From contig NC_054746.1 of NCBI RefSeq assembly GCF_018143015.1, positions 36,178,830 to 36,242,829 on the forward strand: a DNA stretch of 64,000 bases. Direction: 5' to 3'. Below, piece after piece: positions 24,186-35,600 of this stretch. The position numbers were made by a program, and so were the translations under genes. Every line of letters begins with the position of its first letter. Position 1 is the stretch's first letter. This DNA is from Lytechinus variegatus. Taxonomy: Eukaryota; Echinodermata; Echinoidea; Temnopleuroida; Toxopneustidae. The notes below the pieces were generated by a model. The model ran no database searches, was not told where the DNA came from, and was given only the letters and a program-made list of their open reading frames with translations.

Positions 24186-24747
24186 TTAAAGGACAAGTCC
24201 ACCCCAACAAAAAAGTTGCTTTGAATAGAAAGAGAAAAATCCAAGAAGCAAAACACTGAAAACTTCATCAAAATCGGATGTGAAATAAGAAAGTTATGAT
24301 ATTTTTGAAGTTTTGCTTAATTTAACAGAATAGTTATACGCACATCCTGGTCCGTATGCAAATGAGGAGACTGATGACGTCATCCACTCACTATTTCTTT
24401 TGTATTCTATCACATGATACATGAAATATTATAATTTTCTCCTCATTGTCAAGTGAAAAAAAGATTGATTCTTCCATGAACATGTGGAACTAGCACTGCT
24501 GAAAACTATATGATTCAGTCAAGTTGGTCCCTATTGTCAAATCTGCAATATTGTATAATTCAAACAATAAAAAAACAAGAGAAATAGTCAGTGACGGACA
24601 TTGTCTCATTTGCATGTCACAGAGATGTGCATCACTGTTTTGTGAACAATAAGTGAAACTTTAAATGTCAACTTTCAGCGTTATTCTAGTTTGATGTTTC
24701 TCTATTTATTCCAATCAACATTTTTCTGGGGTGGACTTGACCTGTAA
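24186..24747. mobile_element. TTAA-flanked palindromic MITE, family C, left copy
   Basis: Ends AGGACAAGTCCACCCC and GGGGTGGACTTGACCT. TTAA is kept on the left (24186-24189); the right site reads GTAA here but TTAA in the right copy (63874-63877). The interior contains CATCAAAATCGGATGTGAAA, closely like the interior of family A. No gene. Confidence 0.72.
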
Positions 24748-24886
24748 GGGGGTAAGGAATGGAGCTGGGAAAGCAGGGTAGGTGGTTGTTCCATCAAAGT
24801 CACATTCAATCCAAATTAATGGTCATTAGAAATAACGCAATTTAATTTGCTGATTGATCTGAGCTCGATTACTTTGGTTTACGAGC

Positions 24887-26018
24887 ACCTAACTCCCGGG
24901 GGGGGGCACTCAGTATATAATGCATAGTGGGTATGTGCCGCGGAGGGGACCCCCATTTTTACACTCAAATTTCCGTTCCAAGGCATAGCATTTTTGTCTT
25001 ATTGAGAAAAAGAACGAAGAAAGCCGCTCCAAAGCAGAATTTTCTACTTATCGAGCAACAAGAAGAAAGAAATCTGCTCCAGAGCTTCGCATATTTTTCG
25101 TTACGCCGTTCCAGTCGCATTGCTCCGCTACAATGAACTGCAATTCGTGAAAAGCGGCCGCAGAGCACTGTCCGACCATCGCCTCTGCGCGAGCGCACCC
25201 GGCGGCCGTGCAGCCGGGCCAGCTGCATCATACACGCACACCCGTTCCATAGGGATGCATACGCACTCACACGCTGGCGACCCGTTCCAAGGACCCCCGT
25301 TTTCACAAACCTTTGTAGTTCCGAAGCCGGGGGGGGGCACTTCCATTCACGAGTGGATAGGGGCCTATATACCATGCGCGACCATGGGGTCTCGAAAAGC
25401 ACCCTAAACACGTAATTTCCATATTCTGAAAATGCACCCCTTAAGTATTGGCGTGTGAAACCCTACCCTTAACAAGTATTGGAAACAAAACGATACTCTT
25501 GGCAAATATTCCCCGAAATGAACCCCTAAACAAGTACAGGAATGTTTTATTGTTACGGGCCCTTCGGTCGTCGGCTTTACCTTATTTGGTTTAGTACGAC
25601 CCCACCTTCTAAACCTCGCGCAAATCGGACTCTAAACACGAAGTGTTGGGGCAAAAAGGACATCCTTTATAAAACATTTTAATTTTGTTTTATCATCCCC
25701 GCAAATTCGACCCTAAACACGTAATTATTCTAGCGAAATAGATACCCTTTTTTCATTATTTTTTGTGTTTTTGACACCCTTATCACGTTACGTACGTAAC
25801 GTGCCCTATCGTGAAAAGGACATCCTTTTTACGTGTTTTTTGGTCGCGCATGGTATCCACTCGTCAATGTAAGTGCCCCCCCCCCCGGGTTCCGAAGCCC
25901 GTTCCGAGGACCCTCCTTTTGACAATAAGCCCGCTCCAAGGCCCCCATTTTTTTGTCTCGTCAGCGGCACATCCCCACCACTTTTTGGTCGAGTGCCCCC
26001 CCCCCCCGGGACCTAACT
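24887..26018. mobile_element. G/C-tract element with 8-bp target duplication (outer)
   Basis: Direct repeat ACCTAACT flanks the element at 24887-24894 and 26011-26018. Ends are CCCGGGGGGGG..CACTC and GAGTGCCCC..CCCGGG. Inner arms repeat short motifs such as CGTTCCAAGG and CCGCTCCAA. A second element (25329-25888) is inserted in it. An 8-bp duplication fits hAT-type or related insertion. No transposase frame. Confidence 0.68.
25318..25899. mobile_element. G/C-tract inverted-repeat element, copy 2 (nested)
   Basis: The same element as at 1597-2181, here 25329-25888, lying inside the outer element. Flanked by the direct repeat GTTCCGAAGCC (25318-25328 and 25889-25899), which gives a filled target site. 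Ends and interior (CACTTCCATTCACGAGTGG, ACCATGCGCGACC, TTATCACGTTACGTACGTAA) match copy 1. Confidence 0.75.
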
Positions 26019-26755
26019 GCGGCTATATATATATTTAGAGCAGGGCCTTTTAGAGGAACCATAACTTAAAACAAAATGGCGACAGAGGGGGACATCTAAG
26101 TTTTAAAATAATTCAGCCTGACGTGAACCAGTAGATTAGCTTTTCGTTGAATCTATTTGGAAGTGATTCAATGAGAAGAGCCGACATACATGTAGTTCTA
26201 TGCACAGATCGATTCCCTAATAGAATATATATATAATAATAATCTTAGCCGTGTTCTCTCAGCTGTTTCAGGCACAGTTGTGTGGACCTCGTTACATAAA
26301 AAGTTATTATTATGGTAACTTCGCCTTTCAGTGGTAACTACAATGGCAACATGGCCCAAAATCCAATCAAAATCAAGGATTTTATAGAAGATATCATTGG
26401 ATGACAAAGTTCCTATAATATCAACATTTATGCAAAGTGGCCCTGAAGCAATTTATTCTGGTGTAAACCTTTAGGACCTACTGCATGCTGTTCACAATTC
26501 TTTTCTTTAGCCATTTTACTAGTTAACTAAGATTGCACATCGTTGGTTTTATACCAAACATGGCTTCCATGTATATTCGAAGCTACGGGGAGGGGGGGGG
26601 CTGCTGGGGCCACAGATTTTCGGTGCCCCCCCCCCTCTTCACAAAAAATGAAGGAAGCAAAAACAAGTCCAGGCACTATGACGAGGCAAACATAAAGAGA
26701 AAGGTTAAGGATTATACAAAGATGCAAAAAGGAGGAAGAGACTATGTAGGAAGAT

Positions 26756-26900
26756 GAGAGAAAAAAGAAAAGGGAATGAAATATGGGATTGGGAATAATT
26801 TGAAAAGATGAGAGAAAGAAGAAAAAGAAAAGGGAATGAAGTATGGGACCGGGAATAATTTGAAAGATGAGAGGAAGAAGAAAAAGAAAAGAGAATGATG
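26756..26900. repeat. Purine-rich tandem repeat, unit about 57 bp
   Basis: Three units built on GATGAGAG(A/G)AAGAAGAAAA and GGGAATAATTTGAAA. No coding content. Confidence 0.7.
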
Positions 26901-26904
26901 TAGG

Positions 26905-27000
26905 GTTTCACATGCCAATACTTGTTAAGGGGTGCAATTTTTTTTAGGGCATGGTCACGCATGGTATCCACTCAGCGATAGAAGTGCCCCCCCCCCCCCC
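26905..27000. mobile_element. Truncated end of the G/C-tract element
   Basis: GGGTTTCACATGCCAATACT, TTGTTAAGGGGTGCA and CATGGTATCCACTC followed by a C tract match one end of the 1597-2181 element, cut off at the inner side. Confidence 0.6.
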
Positions 27001-27311
27001 CGAATGCATATTATAGCTTGCTGTACAATGTACTGTGAAATACCAGTCGTGCGTGGACGCATTGTTGTTTATTGTGGATGTAAATGAAAAGCTCAATTCA
27101 AAAGAATAATAATATGGATAATCAAGGCATCAAAGTTGGTACTTATTTCATTGAATCGAAAACCTTTTTTCATGCCAGGTTATTATTCTACAAAATAATA
27201 ACCTCGGATTAAAAAATACACAAAAAACGAACCAGTATAGAAATGGCAAAATCGGGGGCATAATGCACATGGAGTGTCGCAGCGCGTTGATTTGTCGTAT
27301 AATATATTATA

Positions 27312-27497
27312 TAAATAGTGTACAATCTATTGTACAATATACTGGATTATATGTACGACAAATATAAAATTATCCCGAGTGCAGGTTTATTTCACCGAGG
27401 CCGAAGGCCGAGGTGAAATAGGCTTGCACGAGGGATAATTTTATATTAGGAGTTCATATAGTCCAGTAATATTGTATGATAGAACGTTCACTATTTA
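27312..27497. mobile_element. Hairpin MITE, about 90-bp arms
   Basis: Almost the whole segment is one imperfect palindrome: TAAATAGTG..ATAAAATTATCCC on the left and GGGATAATTTTATA..CACTATTTA on the right, with GGCCGAAGGCC at the centre. A smaller palindrome, AGGTTATTATTCTACAAAAT.., precedes it at 27177. No gene. Confidence 0.65.
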
Positions 27498-27604
27498 TTA
27501 TAGTAAATAGATCTCTCAATCTAAGCCCCCATCATGGATTTTACCATAGTCTAGATCTAGATGGCATACGTTCTTCTTACCTTATATTTGTGAAATTCCA
27601 ATTG

Positions 27605-27740
27605 AACACGATGAACTCCTAATTACATGTAGCAACAAATGAACTCCAAACAGTCGATGAACTCCTAGGCCAGTTGAATGAACTCCAAACAATTAGGCTA
27701 ACTCCAAACAATGAACTCCAAAATAATGAACTCCAAATAG
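27605..27740. repeat. Degenerate GAACTCCAAA repeats
   Basis: Seven or more short blocks of (AT)GAACTCC(AAA/TA) spaced 14-33 bp apart. No gene; lies 130 bp beyond the recombinase stop. Confidence 0.55.
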
Positions 27741-27869
27741 ACAGTCTAGATCCATAGATTCCAATCCAAAAGTTTAGAATGACACTTTGACAGAAATATT
27801 TACACAAGTCTTGGTCTAACTTAGACAGTTTAGGCCTAGACCTAGTCTAGTAAGTATGTTGAAAGTTAG

Positions 27870-29189
27870 TTATTTTTGATTACATACAATTTTGACCTTA
27901 CAATTGTTGAAGTGGAGGTGCATTCTAGAAGAAACTGAAGAGTTGATATTGATAGGGGAGGAAGTCGGCTGACTGTTTACCACAAGTTGTGATGACTGTG
28001 CATGTTCCTGTGGTGGTGAAGGCGATCGAGGAACGTTGCTAGTAGTGGCAGTGCTAGAGAACCTGACAAACTTAGAAGATCTAAGTACCTCTCTGGCAGA
28101 GTCAGAGGTTGAAGAACATGTTGCTATCTCTTCATTGTTACTGGCGATGGTTAAACTCATTCTCCTCTTTTGACTCTCTCCAACTCTTGAGTAATGTTTG
28201 ATGCTGTTCTCGGAGCGATGGCCAGAAATTGCCATTATGTGGCGAGCTTCAAAGCCAGCATTATCAAGTTTGTTGATGGCCGTGGCACGGAGGCAGTGAT
28301 TGGTGTACAAATTCGAGCATTGTGCTTGTTTCGATATCACTGACATCTTGTTTCCAAGTGTATGTAAACCCACAGGTACATTGTCATACCAAGGGCTAGC
28401 TGACTGAGCAGGCCTTTTTGCCTTTGGTCGCTGCCATAGTGCATCACAGTTTTCATTCAGGTGAGAGAGATATTCAAGAAACGAGTTTACAGGGCAGTCA
28501 GACTTACCAGTTGCATGCATCCGTCCACCCTGGCTTTCTTCATCGTGATTAAGTTCGCCGCGATGGTTCTTGGTAATCATATCTCGAACAACATGGACAT
28601 ATCGTTGATTAGCTGAATCTGTCTGTACAGCGAAATCATCTTTCTTCATTTGTCGAAGATTCTCCCTGCCCCGGTTGCAGAGATGCAACATGAGGTCTAA
28701 GAACACCTTATTCTGCAAATCCTTTGGTACGGTCAGGTCAAAAGACTCCCTGATTTTATTCATGTCCTCAGGTGTAACCGGGTCCTTATGTCGAATTGCA
28801 CCTTTTCCCTCAGCCTTCAATTTGTGGAGTATGGCTTTGAACATTTCGTTACATCCATCGAATGCAGCATCTTTACAGATATCGAATTGACGGTGCTTCA
28901 AAAAGTGACGCTGCAAACCGTACCGAAGAGTGATCATCGACCTCTTCGCATAAGACTCCCCGTTACCTTGGCGGAGCTCGGCGTAGAAAGACCGTAGAAA
29001 ATCGTTCAGTTCTGGGGCACTGCATCGCTCAGTTAGTACTGCAAAATCCACTTCTTTCTGCCTACAATACGACCTCACGATGTTCAAAGAGTAGCTTATT
29101 ACTCCTTTTGTCCGCGTGGAATCCTTGTCATCCACAATGGAAGCAAGATCCTCTTCCGTAAGGGAAGGAAATCGGAAATTATTATCCAT
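27870..29189 (-). CDS. Crypton-type tyrosine recombinase (DUF3504-like), 439 aa
   Basis: Intact single-exon frame from ATG 29189 to the stop at 27870. Residues 10-105 form a helical, SAM-like DNA-binding region (SYAKRSMITLRYGLQRHFL). Catalytic motifs of tyrosine recombinases follow: RGRENLR at 173-179, a lysine-bearing strand near 207, HCLR at 298-301, GHRSENSIKHY at 323-333 with H324 and nucleophile Y333. The C-terminal 100 residues are serine-rich and disordered. Cryptons cut and rejoin DNA through a covalent tyrosine intermediate, move as circles and leave little or no inverted repeat; several animal genes derive from them. No terminal repeats seen, as expected. It could be a live element or a host-adopted copy. 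It lies divergent to, and 500 bp from, the transporter start. Confidence 0.82.
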   Translation of the reverse strand: MDNNFRFPSLTEEDLASIVDDKDSTRTKGVISYSLNIVRSYCRQKEVDFAVLTERCSAPELNDFLRSFYAELRQGNGESYAKRSMITLRYGLQRHFLKHRQFDICKDAAFDGCNEMFKAILHKLKAEGKGAIRHKDPVTPEDMNKIRESFDLTVPKDLQNKVFLDLMLHLCNRGRENLRQMKKDDFAVQTDSANQRYVHVVRDMITKNHRGELNHDEESQGGRMHATGKSDCPVNSFLEYLSHLNENCDALWQRPKAKRPAQSASPWYDNVPVGLHTLGNKMSVISKQAQCSNLYTNHCLRATAINKLDNAGFEARHIMAISGHRSENSIKHYSRVGESQKRRMSLTIASNNEEIATCSSTSDSAREVLRSSKFVRFSSTATTSNVPRSPSPPQEHAQSSQLVVNSQPTSSPININSSVSSRMHLHFNNCKVKIVCNQK

Positions 29190-29459
29190 TTTGCAGTTCT
29201 TCGCGAAATTGTTCGCCGGTGAAGAAATGACAGAAAAAGTGTCCGATAATTTTCACCTACGATAGGCATGATAGCTATCGATACTCAAAATTTGTCGTCT
29301 GCTGTAAGGGGTTAAACCACGTAAATTTGTATTTCTATCTGCGATCGGAAATTATAAAAATGCTACTTTGGGAAATCGATATACAAATATATCGATTGAA
29401 AACAAATTAATCGATATTCTCCCCATTCATTTAACACGGGTTTAGCCATCCAAAAATCG

Positions 29460-29493
29460 AAAGTTATATTGTACATATGTACAATATAACTTT
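29460..29493. promoter_or_regulatory. Perfect 34-bp palindrome between divergent genes
   Basis: The sequence starts AAAGTTATATTGTACA and continues with its exact reverse complement after a central TA. It lies 271 bp upstream of the recombinase ATG and 193 bp upstream of the transporter ATG. Function not known; it could be a protein site, a cruciform, or the trace of an excised element. Confidence 0.55.
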
Positions 29494-29685
29494 TTGAAGG
29501 GAGGTCACGTGGTACCAATCCAGCCAATCACAGCTCGTATTTTACTACCACTATTTATATATAGGCCACGCCAGTGCTATAACCTAAAAAAATGCAAGGA
29601 CGTGGGTACACACTTAATCATGTTGATCTGTCAGTTTGAGATTGATCTCGTTGCGTAGTTATATTGATGAAAGTACGGATTGAAG

Positions 29686-32600
29686 ATGTCTGGCTCCACA
29701 AAGTATAACCTACCTGTCTCATCAACAGCTCATCCCTCTGTACGAGAATGTATACTGAACAAATGGGGATGTGTGGTGGTTGTTGCAACTATGCTTTATA
29801 ATTTCTTGCTGAATGGACTCTTGTTTAACTACAACCTACTGTTTGTCGCATTTCAGGAAGAATTCGAAAGCAGCGCCACATTAACAGGTAACATTAACTG
29901 AAGTAATCATGATAAAGCTATTAATGTTGAACTATGGGTGTCAATCCAGGGGCCAGTGGCGCAGTTTTGAGGGGTAAAAGGGGTGTATAAGTCAAAATTG
30001 CTGAAAAGTTGCGAGCGAGTGATTATATTTCACCATATTTTACCTTTTACTTTTTTCTCAGAATTTCTGCATGTGGTGGTGGGCATTTGGATGAGTCTTG
30101 GGGGGGGGGGGTACGAGCACTCATCCCCCCCCATGCCTTTTTAATCCATATTCTCTAACAGTGTAAAAATAGCGGAGCTGAAAATGGCGAAGGTAAAGAT
30201 GGCATAGGCAAAATTGAAAGAGATATGGGGGGCTGGTTTGTTAAAAGCCGAAAAAAAAGTTTTCACTTCAAAATCAAAGGGGATTTGGTTAACATGGTTA
30301 AGGGGGAAAATGACACATAAAATATTTCAACTAAATGAAGTTATTTTGGGTCAGAAAAAGAATTACAACAAAAATAATAACAATTAGATAATAAACAATG
30401 TTTTTTCTTCTGTCTGAAAAATAACAGATTTTATCAAATCTCTATATTTTAGCATACCAAGCTAATTAGAGGGTCTGCTTATGGTGTACAAAATACCCAA
30501 CAGCACTTCCGCTTCCAAGGGTTATGACAGGCAAGGCGTAAAGGTTCAGGGTCTTTCTTTTATGCAAAGAATCTGAACCAGATGGTCCCCCTCGATCGAC
30601 CCCAAATTGACGGTTTTGTACCAGTCAAAACAAGATTATTATTGATTTTCATAATCAGTTACATATTCAGTGCCAAGCCTGTGAACGCATGCTTATTGTC
30701 ATTCAAATATTTAAAAAGAATAGTACAGACGACATTACAAATAAGGACATAATACACGATCATTCGTGACAATTTCAACGTCTAAGCTTTCCCCGTTATG
30801 TTCTCTATGTTTTCCTCCGCCCCCTAACCCTCTCTGTCTCTCTACCTCGCTTAAGTATACTCTTCCTCCTTTTTGCATCGGTAACCTCCCAAAACTTTAG
30901 ATGTAAAAAAAACAGCCAGACAAAAAGGAATGTTATAAAATTATGAATGAGAATAGTGCAGTTTCATTTTGCTCCTGATAAATTGAATGAAAAAAAATAT
31001 CTGTCGTTTGATTTCTTTTTAAAAAGCCTTCACGGTACACCTCCAACTAATTCATAAGTACCATTGTTAGGCCGATGAAGACATAATCCTTACTATAATT
31101 TGGCTAATCTTGTGTGTCCTTCCGTTTGTTTGACGCAGCTTTTCTCCGTGGTTTTCCACTCAATCGAGCTGGAATTTTTTTTCTAAACATGGTTAAATTG
31201 TTCACAGATTGTCATGAGGGGGGTTGTTTGTGGTAATTTGGTCGCATTATTTAAAGTTTTTTTTACAATTCGTAACTTTTTGGCATTCCTTTTCGCGGTT
31301 ACACTTCGTAATTCCGAAGCTTCGTAATTCCGAAAGTTCTTTATTCCGAAGGTTCGTATTTCCGAAACACGTAAATTGCCTATACCTCGATGTTCGTTAA
31401 TCCGAAAACGAAAAAGGGTTCGTTAATCCGAACATTTGTGGCGTTATTCCGACAGTTCGTTATTCCGAAGGTTCGATAATCCGAAAACGAAATAAGGTTC
31501 GTTGTTCCGAAGGTTCGATATTCCGAAAACGAAATAAGGTTCGTTGTTCCGAAGGTTCGTTAATCCGAAAACGAAATAAGGTTCGTTGTTCCGAAGGTTC
31601 GTTAATCCGAAAACGAAATAAGGTTCGGTGTTCCGAAGGTTCGTTAATCCGAAAACAAAATAAGGTTCGTTTTTCCGAAGGTTCGTTAATCCGAAAACGA
31701 AATAAGGTTCGTTAATCCGAAAACGAAATAAGGTTCGTTAATCCGAAAATGAAATAAGGTTCGTTAATCCGAAAACGAAATAAGGTTCGTTAATCCGAAA
31801 ACAAAATAAGGTTCGTTATCCGAAAAATGAAAACCGGGAAAGCAGAGGCAAGGGGGAGGGGGCGGGGGACACTGTTGCCGTTCAATATTGTTATGAGGAT
31901 GGGAAGGCAAGGGCGGCCGAACGAATTTTCGTTTGGGGGGTAAAGCCAAAAAATGAAACTCATACGTCAAAATGGACACTTTGGTGATATTTTCCCCTTA
32001 AGATTATCATCTACTTGAAGTCATTGTGTTTGATAGTGATTAAGTAGAGAAAAACCTCTTTTGAAGTGATTTCTTATTATGGCAAAACGTATATTTAGGC
32101 TTTATTTTTCGGGAGAAGGTGTAATGAGCGAGCGGCTTGGTAAAATAAATTCAAAGGTGAAGTTGTAAAACGTTTTGGGGGTCAATTATTCTTAAAATGG
32201 CATAATTGCGAGGTGTTGCGAGCGTGAACCACAAGCTAAAACTTTAGGGTATTTCAATAAAAAAATGAAAATAAGTTTTTAAAAATCCGAGCAGATTTCT
32301 GCTGTCATTAAAAAGATGTGCATCTAACTAAAAAAATTAACACGAGTGCAAAACGCAGCTTAAACATACTGACCAGAAAAGGAACCAGTTAAAGAAAGCA
32401 TTTAGTGACCTCTTTAGGATGCATATTTCACCAATCGAATGAGAGTGCGAAGCGCAAGCTGAAAATTTGCTATATTCCAGCCTGAAAACTTAACTTGTAT
32501 ACTTTAAAAAGAGTATTTTATTTCGAAAAAACACAAAAAACCGCATATTTATTTTTGAAAAAGGAACTTTCTCATTTTGGAAAATATTCATTTCCCTGTT

Positions 32601-35600
32601 TTTTATTTCATTTTGGGGTGCAAGTGCCCCCTGCCTCCCTCCCGGCGGATCCAACTTTCGTCAAATGGGGGGGGGGCAATATTTTTTCAGCCACATTTTC
32701 CTCGATCGGCAGCTTAAAGTTGATTTTTGTTTGTTTCTTTGAAAGGGTAGTTCCTAACAGTCAATAATTAGCTTTATACTTATATAATAAAGTAAATATG
32801 TAATAACATGATAAACCCTTTTTAGATAATGCGAGCGCGAGCTATATATTTTTTTAATATGATAGGCAATATGTTTGTGATCTTCAAAAAGAAATGCCTA
32901 TGTAACTAACTTTAGATAATAACTGCGAGCAAGGTCGCAAACAGAAATTTTAAATATATAAGCTCTGACCTGATCTAAAGGGGACATTTAAAGAATTTTT
33001 TGCAGTTAGCCATGAAGACGATGCGTGTTTCAACCAGTGGCGGCGGAATATAATTCCTTGGGGGGGGGGCAAAGCCAAAAAAAGGGACCAATAGGGGCAG
33101 TTTGGTGCAAACGTATATTTTCACCATGAGATTATATCATCTGTGTAAAGAGGTTGTGTGTTTTGTAGTAATTGAATTGAGCAAAAAAATTTAAGTGATC
33201 ACTGATTGATAAATTATATATTTACGTTTCATTACTGCGAGCGTAGCGAGCAAGCGCTTGGGGGGGGGGGAAAGAAATCAAATCTGCAGATGTAAAATTC
33301 GCATTTTTGGTCAATTACTGTTAAAAGGGCATCCTTGTGAGATGTTGCGAGCGAATCACGTGCTCAAACTTTTGGAAATTTCATGTAGGCCTAGAATGAT
33401 AATAATGATATAGATATTATTTACCCAGCGAAGCCACTTAATTCAGTTCGGAAAACTCTTCTCCCAGCTATTATTTTTTTTAACAAGAATGCTTAGAATG
33501 TCCAGTTTTCAGGTTGAAAATCGGAAAATTTTGGCTCACGTTTCTCGCTCGCATCAAGTATTGTTTATTGAGGAACTCATTATAAAATGTCCAGTTTTCA
33601 GGTGGAATATCACAAATTTTAAGCTTGCGGTTCGCGCTCTCATGATTTAGTTCGTGAGATATATATTCTATTCATGAGTCACTAAATGCAGTCCGTAAAA
33701 GATTACTTAGGTCACTATATAAACAAATTACAGCTCGCCCTCGAGTTAATTCTTCAGAAAGATACCGTCTTTCTCACGATTAAAAAACTGCTCAGAATGT
33801 TTAAGTTCACGTCTTGTTACATGAAATGTCTACTAGTTTGAGCTTGCGATTCGCGCTTTCAACATCTCACAAGGATCATTATTATAGTATTATTTTTTAT
33901 TACCAGCAGAAGCTGTTATTAAAAATGACATCCCCTCCAATACAAATCCTATTATCTAGAGGTTACTCGCACGCGACCAACACACTTGATCCCCTGCACG
34001 GCCCCTGCATCTTTAAACCATTTGCTTAGGCAGCAATTGCTCAGATAAAATCGAAATTAGCCTATGCTTGATCAGGGCGCCTATTCTTAATGAAATACAT
34101 GCTTTTGGTCACAACACATGCATGTATCATCGATCGTCATTGCATAATATCGTGTAATCTTGTAATGACAACACCGTTTTTGTTACCAAAATAAATAATT
34201 TTTCATTTTCGGAATTACGAACCTTATTTAATTTTCGGATTAACGAACCTTATTTCGTTTTCGGATAAACGAACCTTCGGAATTACGAACCTTATTTCGT
34301 TTTCGGATTAACGAACCTTATTTCGTTTTCGGATTGACGAACCTTCGGAATTACGAACCTCATTTTGTTTTCGGATTAACGAACCTTCGGAATTACGAAC
34401 CCTATTTCGTTTTCGGATTAACGAACCTTCGGAATTACGAACCTTATTTCGTTTTCGGATTGACGAACCTTCGGAAATACGAACCTTCGGAATAACCGAA
34501 CCTTCGGAATTACGAAGCTTCGGAATTACGAATGTATGCGAGCAAAGCCCTGAGTATAGCTTCGAAGTTCCCAGTCCCTTTCATGCTTTTACCTCTCTCG
34601 GGCGGCGAAATACAAAGCATGCATGCCATCCTGCCGACTGTCGACCGGGTATGGTACGGTATGTACTTAACATAGAGTTAACTCTATGGTACTTACTCAT
34701 GCGCTGACTGCATGCATATTATGCATGAGTGCGCGCTGCTGAAACGTAAACAACATACCGTAATCGGCCGATGTCCTCAGTGGTTACCGTACCGGTGAGT
34801 ACGACTTTCTGACAAACCTATTTATTTCTTTTATTGTGAATGATTCTGCAGTAAAGCCCCATTCTGTCATTCTAACGTATGATAAATTTGTTACTTAAAA
34901 GGCTCAAGATCTAGAAATCTATAGCCTAGCCCTAGGCCTAGGCTACTATCAAATGCTGGTCATAAGTGGTAAAAAAGTTTTTAAGTTATAGGCAGTGTAT
35001 ACAGCCAGTGCCGAAACATGTGGCCACACGCGTGTGGTTATATCCAATACTAGGCCGGTAAGCACTAAATAGGTACCAATCCTGCAGACGCAAGCTCATA
35101 AATATTCTTAAGATTAGGGTTAGGGTTATGGTTAGGGTTAGGATATTAGGGTAGCTTGCGTCTGCAGGATTGGTACCTTTATAGTGCTTACCTACTAGGC
35201 CCCACTGAGGATACCGCTACACGCGTCAATTGCACTTGGCTTATGCCGAAAGGGTGGGTGATGTCGCGTTAGGGTGTGTTGACATTAACGCGAAGATTCG
35301 TCCAAAGCCCCCCCCCCGGCTTGGCCGAAAGGGTGCGCTTGGAGCGTTACGTCACGTCGCGTTCACTGGAACGCATCCATTCATCCAAAGCCCCCCCCCC
35401 CGGAGTGCCGAAAGGGTGCGTTTTATTTAGTTTTTAATAATAATAATAATAATGATAATAATAATAATACTAACAATAATAATAATAATTACAACAATAA
35501 TAATAGTAATAAAGATAAGAACGGTGATAATAATGATCATTATAATAATAAAATATCACAGATGATTATCATCATCATAATCTTCATCATCAACATAATA

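Larger units (their letters stand above)
13954..24870. repeat. Segmental duplication, left copy
   Basis: 13954-21920 matches 51105-59015 and 24045-24870 matches 63175-64000, in the same orientation, about 37-39 kb apart. The coding part of the deaminase differs at about 7 of 489 bases; introns and intergenic parts differ more and carry small indels. The left boundary is a 6-bp shared TTGGAC. The right boundary is beyond the window on the other copy. The block 21921-24043 (foldback) is private to this copy, and 4.2 kb present in the right copy is absent here. Confidence 0.92.

Noticed and set aside
24044-24259. 71-codon frame also present at 63175
   Set aside because: It crosses into a palindromic TTAA element and has no recognisable domain; the repeat is due to the segmental duplication.
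31301-31836. Regular direct repeats resembling a CRISPR array
   Set aside because: There are no unique spacers, the units vary in length, and the array is mirrored at 34199-34536 as arms of a foldback element in a eukaryotic genome.
35112-35150. TTAGGG repeats as a chromosome end
   Set aside because: Only about 40 bp, imperfect, and enclosed in the loop of a hairpin with ordinary sequence on both sides.
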